Shown: positions 4,343 to 5,277 of the stretch, in pieces | Layout of the letters: every line of letters begins with the position of its first letter | Numbering within the stretch: the stretch's first letter is position 1 | From: an uncultured Caulobacter sp. | Lineage (GTDB): Bacteria > Pseudomonadota > Alphaproteobacteria > Caulobacterales > Caulobacteraceae | Reading direction: 5' to 3' | Assembly: GCA_937991555.1 (NCBI GenBank) | Contig: CALKHU010000199.1 | Location: forward strand, 1 to 5,277 | DNA length: 5,277 nt | Translations under genes and position numbers: made by a program | Notes under the pieces: model-generated | Database searches by the model: none | What the model was told of the DNA's origin: nothing | Seen by the model: the letters and a program-made list of their open reading frames with translations, nothing else

Positions 4343-5277
4343 CTAGAACCAGACTCTCAGGCCGACGACGATCCGGGTCTCCTCGGTGTCTCGTCCGGCG
4401 GCCTCGAGGTAGTCGGCCGTGCGGCCGAAGCGTTTCGTCCATTCCACGCCGACATAGGGCGCGAACTCCTTGCGGATCTCGTAGCGCAGGCGCGCGCCGA
4501 GCTCCACCGAGGTCAAACCCGAACCGATCGACAGCTCGGGGATGTCCTCGGCCGAGAGATGCGCCTCGGCGCGCGGCTGCAGGATCCAGCGATTGGTGAT
4601 GCGCTGGTCGTACTCGGCCTCGGCTGCGGCGGTGAGCTCGCCCTCGTTGGACAGGAACACGGCGGCGTCGACCTCGAACCAGTGGGGCGCCAAGCCCTGG
4701 ACGCCGATCACCAGGTCGGTCCGGTCCGCGTCCGGCCGCCAGGTCTGGCGCAGGCCCGCCTGGACATCCCAGAAGGGCGCGACGGCGCGGCTGTAGAGCG
4801 CCTGCACCTCCGCCTCCTCGACCTCGCCGCCGAACTCGCCCTCCCCTTCCGACTTCCACCAGAAGCGGTTGATGTCGCCGCCGGTCCAGCCCTGGGCGTC
4901 CCAGGCGAATCCTTCCTCGCCGTCGCCGAGGCTCGCCTCGAGTCGATCGAAGAACACCGCCGTGGTGCGGACGTCTCCGTTCTCCAGGCGCATCTGCTCC
5001 CGGGCCGCCGCCATCTCAGCCGGGTCGAAGAGGAGGTCCGCCGCGTGCGCCGGACCGCCCGCCGCGGCCGGGGGCGCCGGGTCCTCCGGCGGCCGGCCCG
5101 GGTTGTCGGCGCTGGTCGGCGTGTCCGGCAGCATGGCCATGTCGCCCATGTCGTGACCGGCATGGGGGTCCGCCGCGGCGGGAGCCGGCGTCCCGGGCAT
5201 GGCGTGCCCGGCGTGCGGATCGCCCGGCGGAGCGGCCTGTGGCTGCGCCGGGGTCGCCATGTCGTGGCCGGCATGAG
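4343..5277 (-). CDS. copB: CopB outer-membrane copper resistance protein, C-terminal part (5' end outside window)
   Basis: The visible 310 residues cover the C-terminal CopB domain. An N-terminal metal-binding tail is seen first: HAGHDM at the edge, DPHAGHAMPG (DPHAGH at 5204-5221), DPHAGHDMGDM (DPHAGH at 5153-5170), then a Pro-rich linker. From about 5020 leftward runs a beta-barrel of alternating hydrophobic and polar strands, with RTTAVFFDRLEASL, GDINRFWWKSEGEGEF, QAGLRQTW, VELGARLRYEIRKEFAPYVG and VEWTKRFGRTADY. It ends GLRVWF, the terminal aromatic expected of an outer-membrane barrel. CopB is thought to bind or sequester copper at the outer membrane with the CopA oxidase. The frame is open to base 5277, and the ATG at 5260 is merely the Met of HAGHDM with no ribosome site, so the true start and signal peptide lie beyond the edge. 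It heads the visible operon; copA is expected upstream. Confidence 0.93.
   Translation of the reverse strand, partial: HAGHDMATPAQPQAAPPGDPHAGHAMPGTPAPAAADPHAGHDMGDMAMLPDTPTSADNPGRPPEDPAPPAAAGGPAHAADLLFDPAEMAAAREQMRLENGDVRTTAVFFDRLEASLGDGEEGFAWDAQGWTGGDINRFWWKSEGEGEFGGEVEEAEVQALYSRAVAPFWDVQAGLRQTWRPDADRTDLVIGVQGLAPHWFEVDAAVFLSNEGELTAAAEAEYDQRITNRWILQPRAEAHLSAEDIPELSIGSGLTSVELGARLRYEIRKEFAPYVGVEWTKRFGRTADYLEAAGRDTEETRIVVGLRVWF
5258..5277 (-). repeat. 20-base repeat encoding HAGHDM in copB, identical to 4034-4053
   Basis: This copy lies at the window edge in copB and matches the lipoprotein-gene copy base for base. Because it is also repeated imperfectly at 5147-5166, the CopB tail probably contains at least three tandemly spaced HAGH modules. 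Confidence 0.85.

Noticed and set aside
3897..4859. A 320-codon minus-strand frame over copB and the lipoprotein gene
   Set aside because: It is almost entirely Arg/Gly/Ala low complexity, and the overlapping frames carry the real CopB barrel and lipobox.
5258..5260. ATG at 5260 as the start of copB
   Set aside because: It is the Met of a HAGHDM motif whose preceding residues are visible to the window edge. No ribosome site precedes it, and no signal peptide follows.

Overview
The window is a very GC-rich (by eye around 70%) copper/silver resistance locus in which every credible gene lies on the minus strand, so transcription runs from the right edge to the left. High GC, the CopB/CopC/CusCBA gene content and the protein style fit an alphaproteobacterium, perhaps Caulobacterales (Brevundimonas or Caulobacter-like). 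That placement is an inference from sequence style, not a database result. No tRNA, rRNA, CRISPR or mobile element is visible.

Right block (5277 to 3575), in transcription order: the 3' part of copB (outer-membrane copper resistance protein, cut by the window edge); a small Pro/Ala-rich lipoprotein with a His/Met-rich copper-binding-like tail; and a CopC-family periplasmic protein. Spacings are 18 and 12 bases, each with a clear Shine-Dalgarno sequence, so these form one operon, probably preceded outside the window by copA. No copD follows copC.

A 242-base non-coding stretch (3333-3574) separates the blocks. It holds overlapping strong hairpins just after copC, a three-tier dyad at 3400-3449, and a 10-base-period direct repeat (TCCGTA, minus strand) at 3384-3399. 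I read this as the copC transcript end plus the control region of the next block.

Left block (3332 to 1): a small secreted Cys/Met-containing protein of unknown family, then cusC (TolC-like outer-membrane channel), cusB (periplasmic adaptor with the three-methionine copper site) and the first 103 codons of cusA (inner-membrane HME-RND pump). cusC/cusB overlap as ATGA and cusB/cusA as TGATG, implying translational coupling and stoichiometric synthesis of the tripartite pump.

Together the products would bind Cu/Ag in the periplasm and outer membrane (CopB, CopC, the lipoprotein, the Cys/Met protein) and expel it from periplasm and cytoplasm (CusCBA). The most distinctive feature is a short His module, (DP)HAGH, often followed by Met, that recurs in CopB, the lipoprotein, CopC and the CusB tail. 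In two places it is encoded by an identical 20-base stretch. This suggests a shared metal-binding peptide spread through the locus. The best candidates for undescribed components are the lipoprotein and the Cys/Met small protein.
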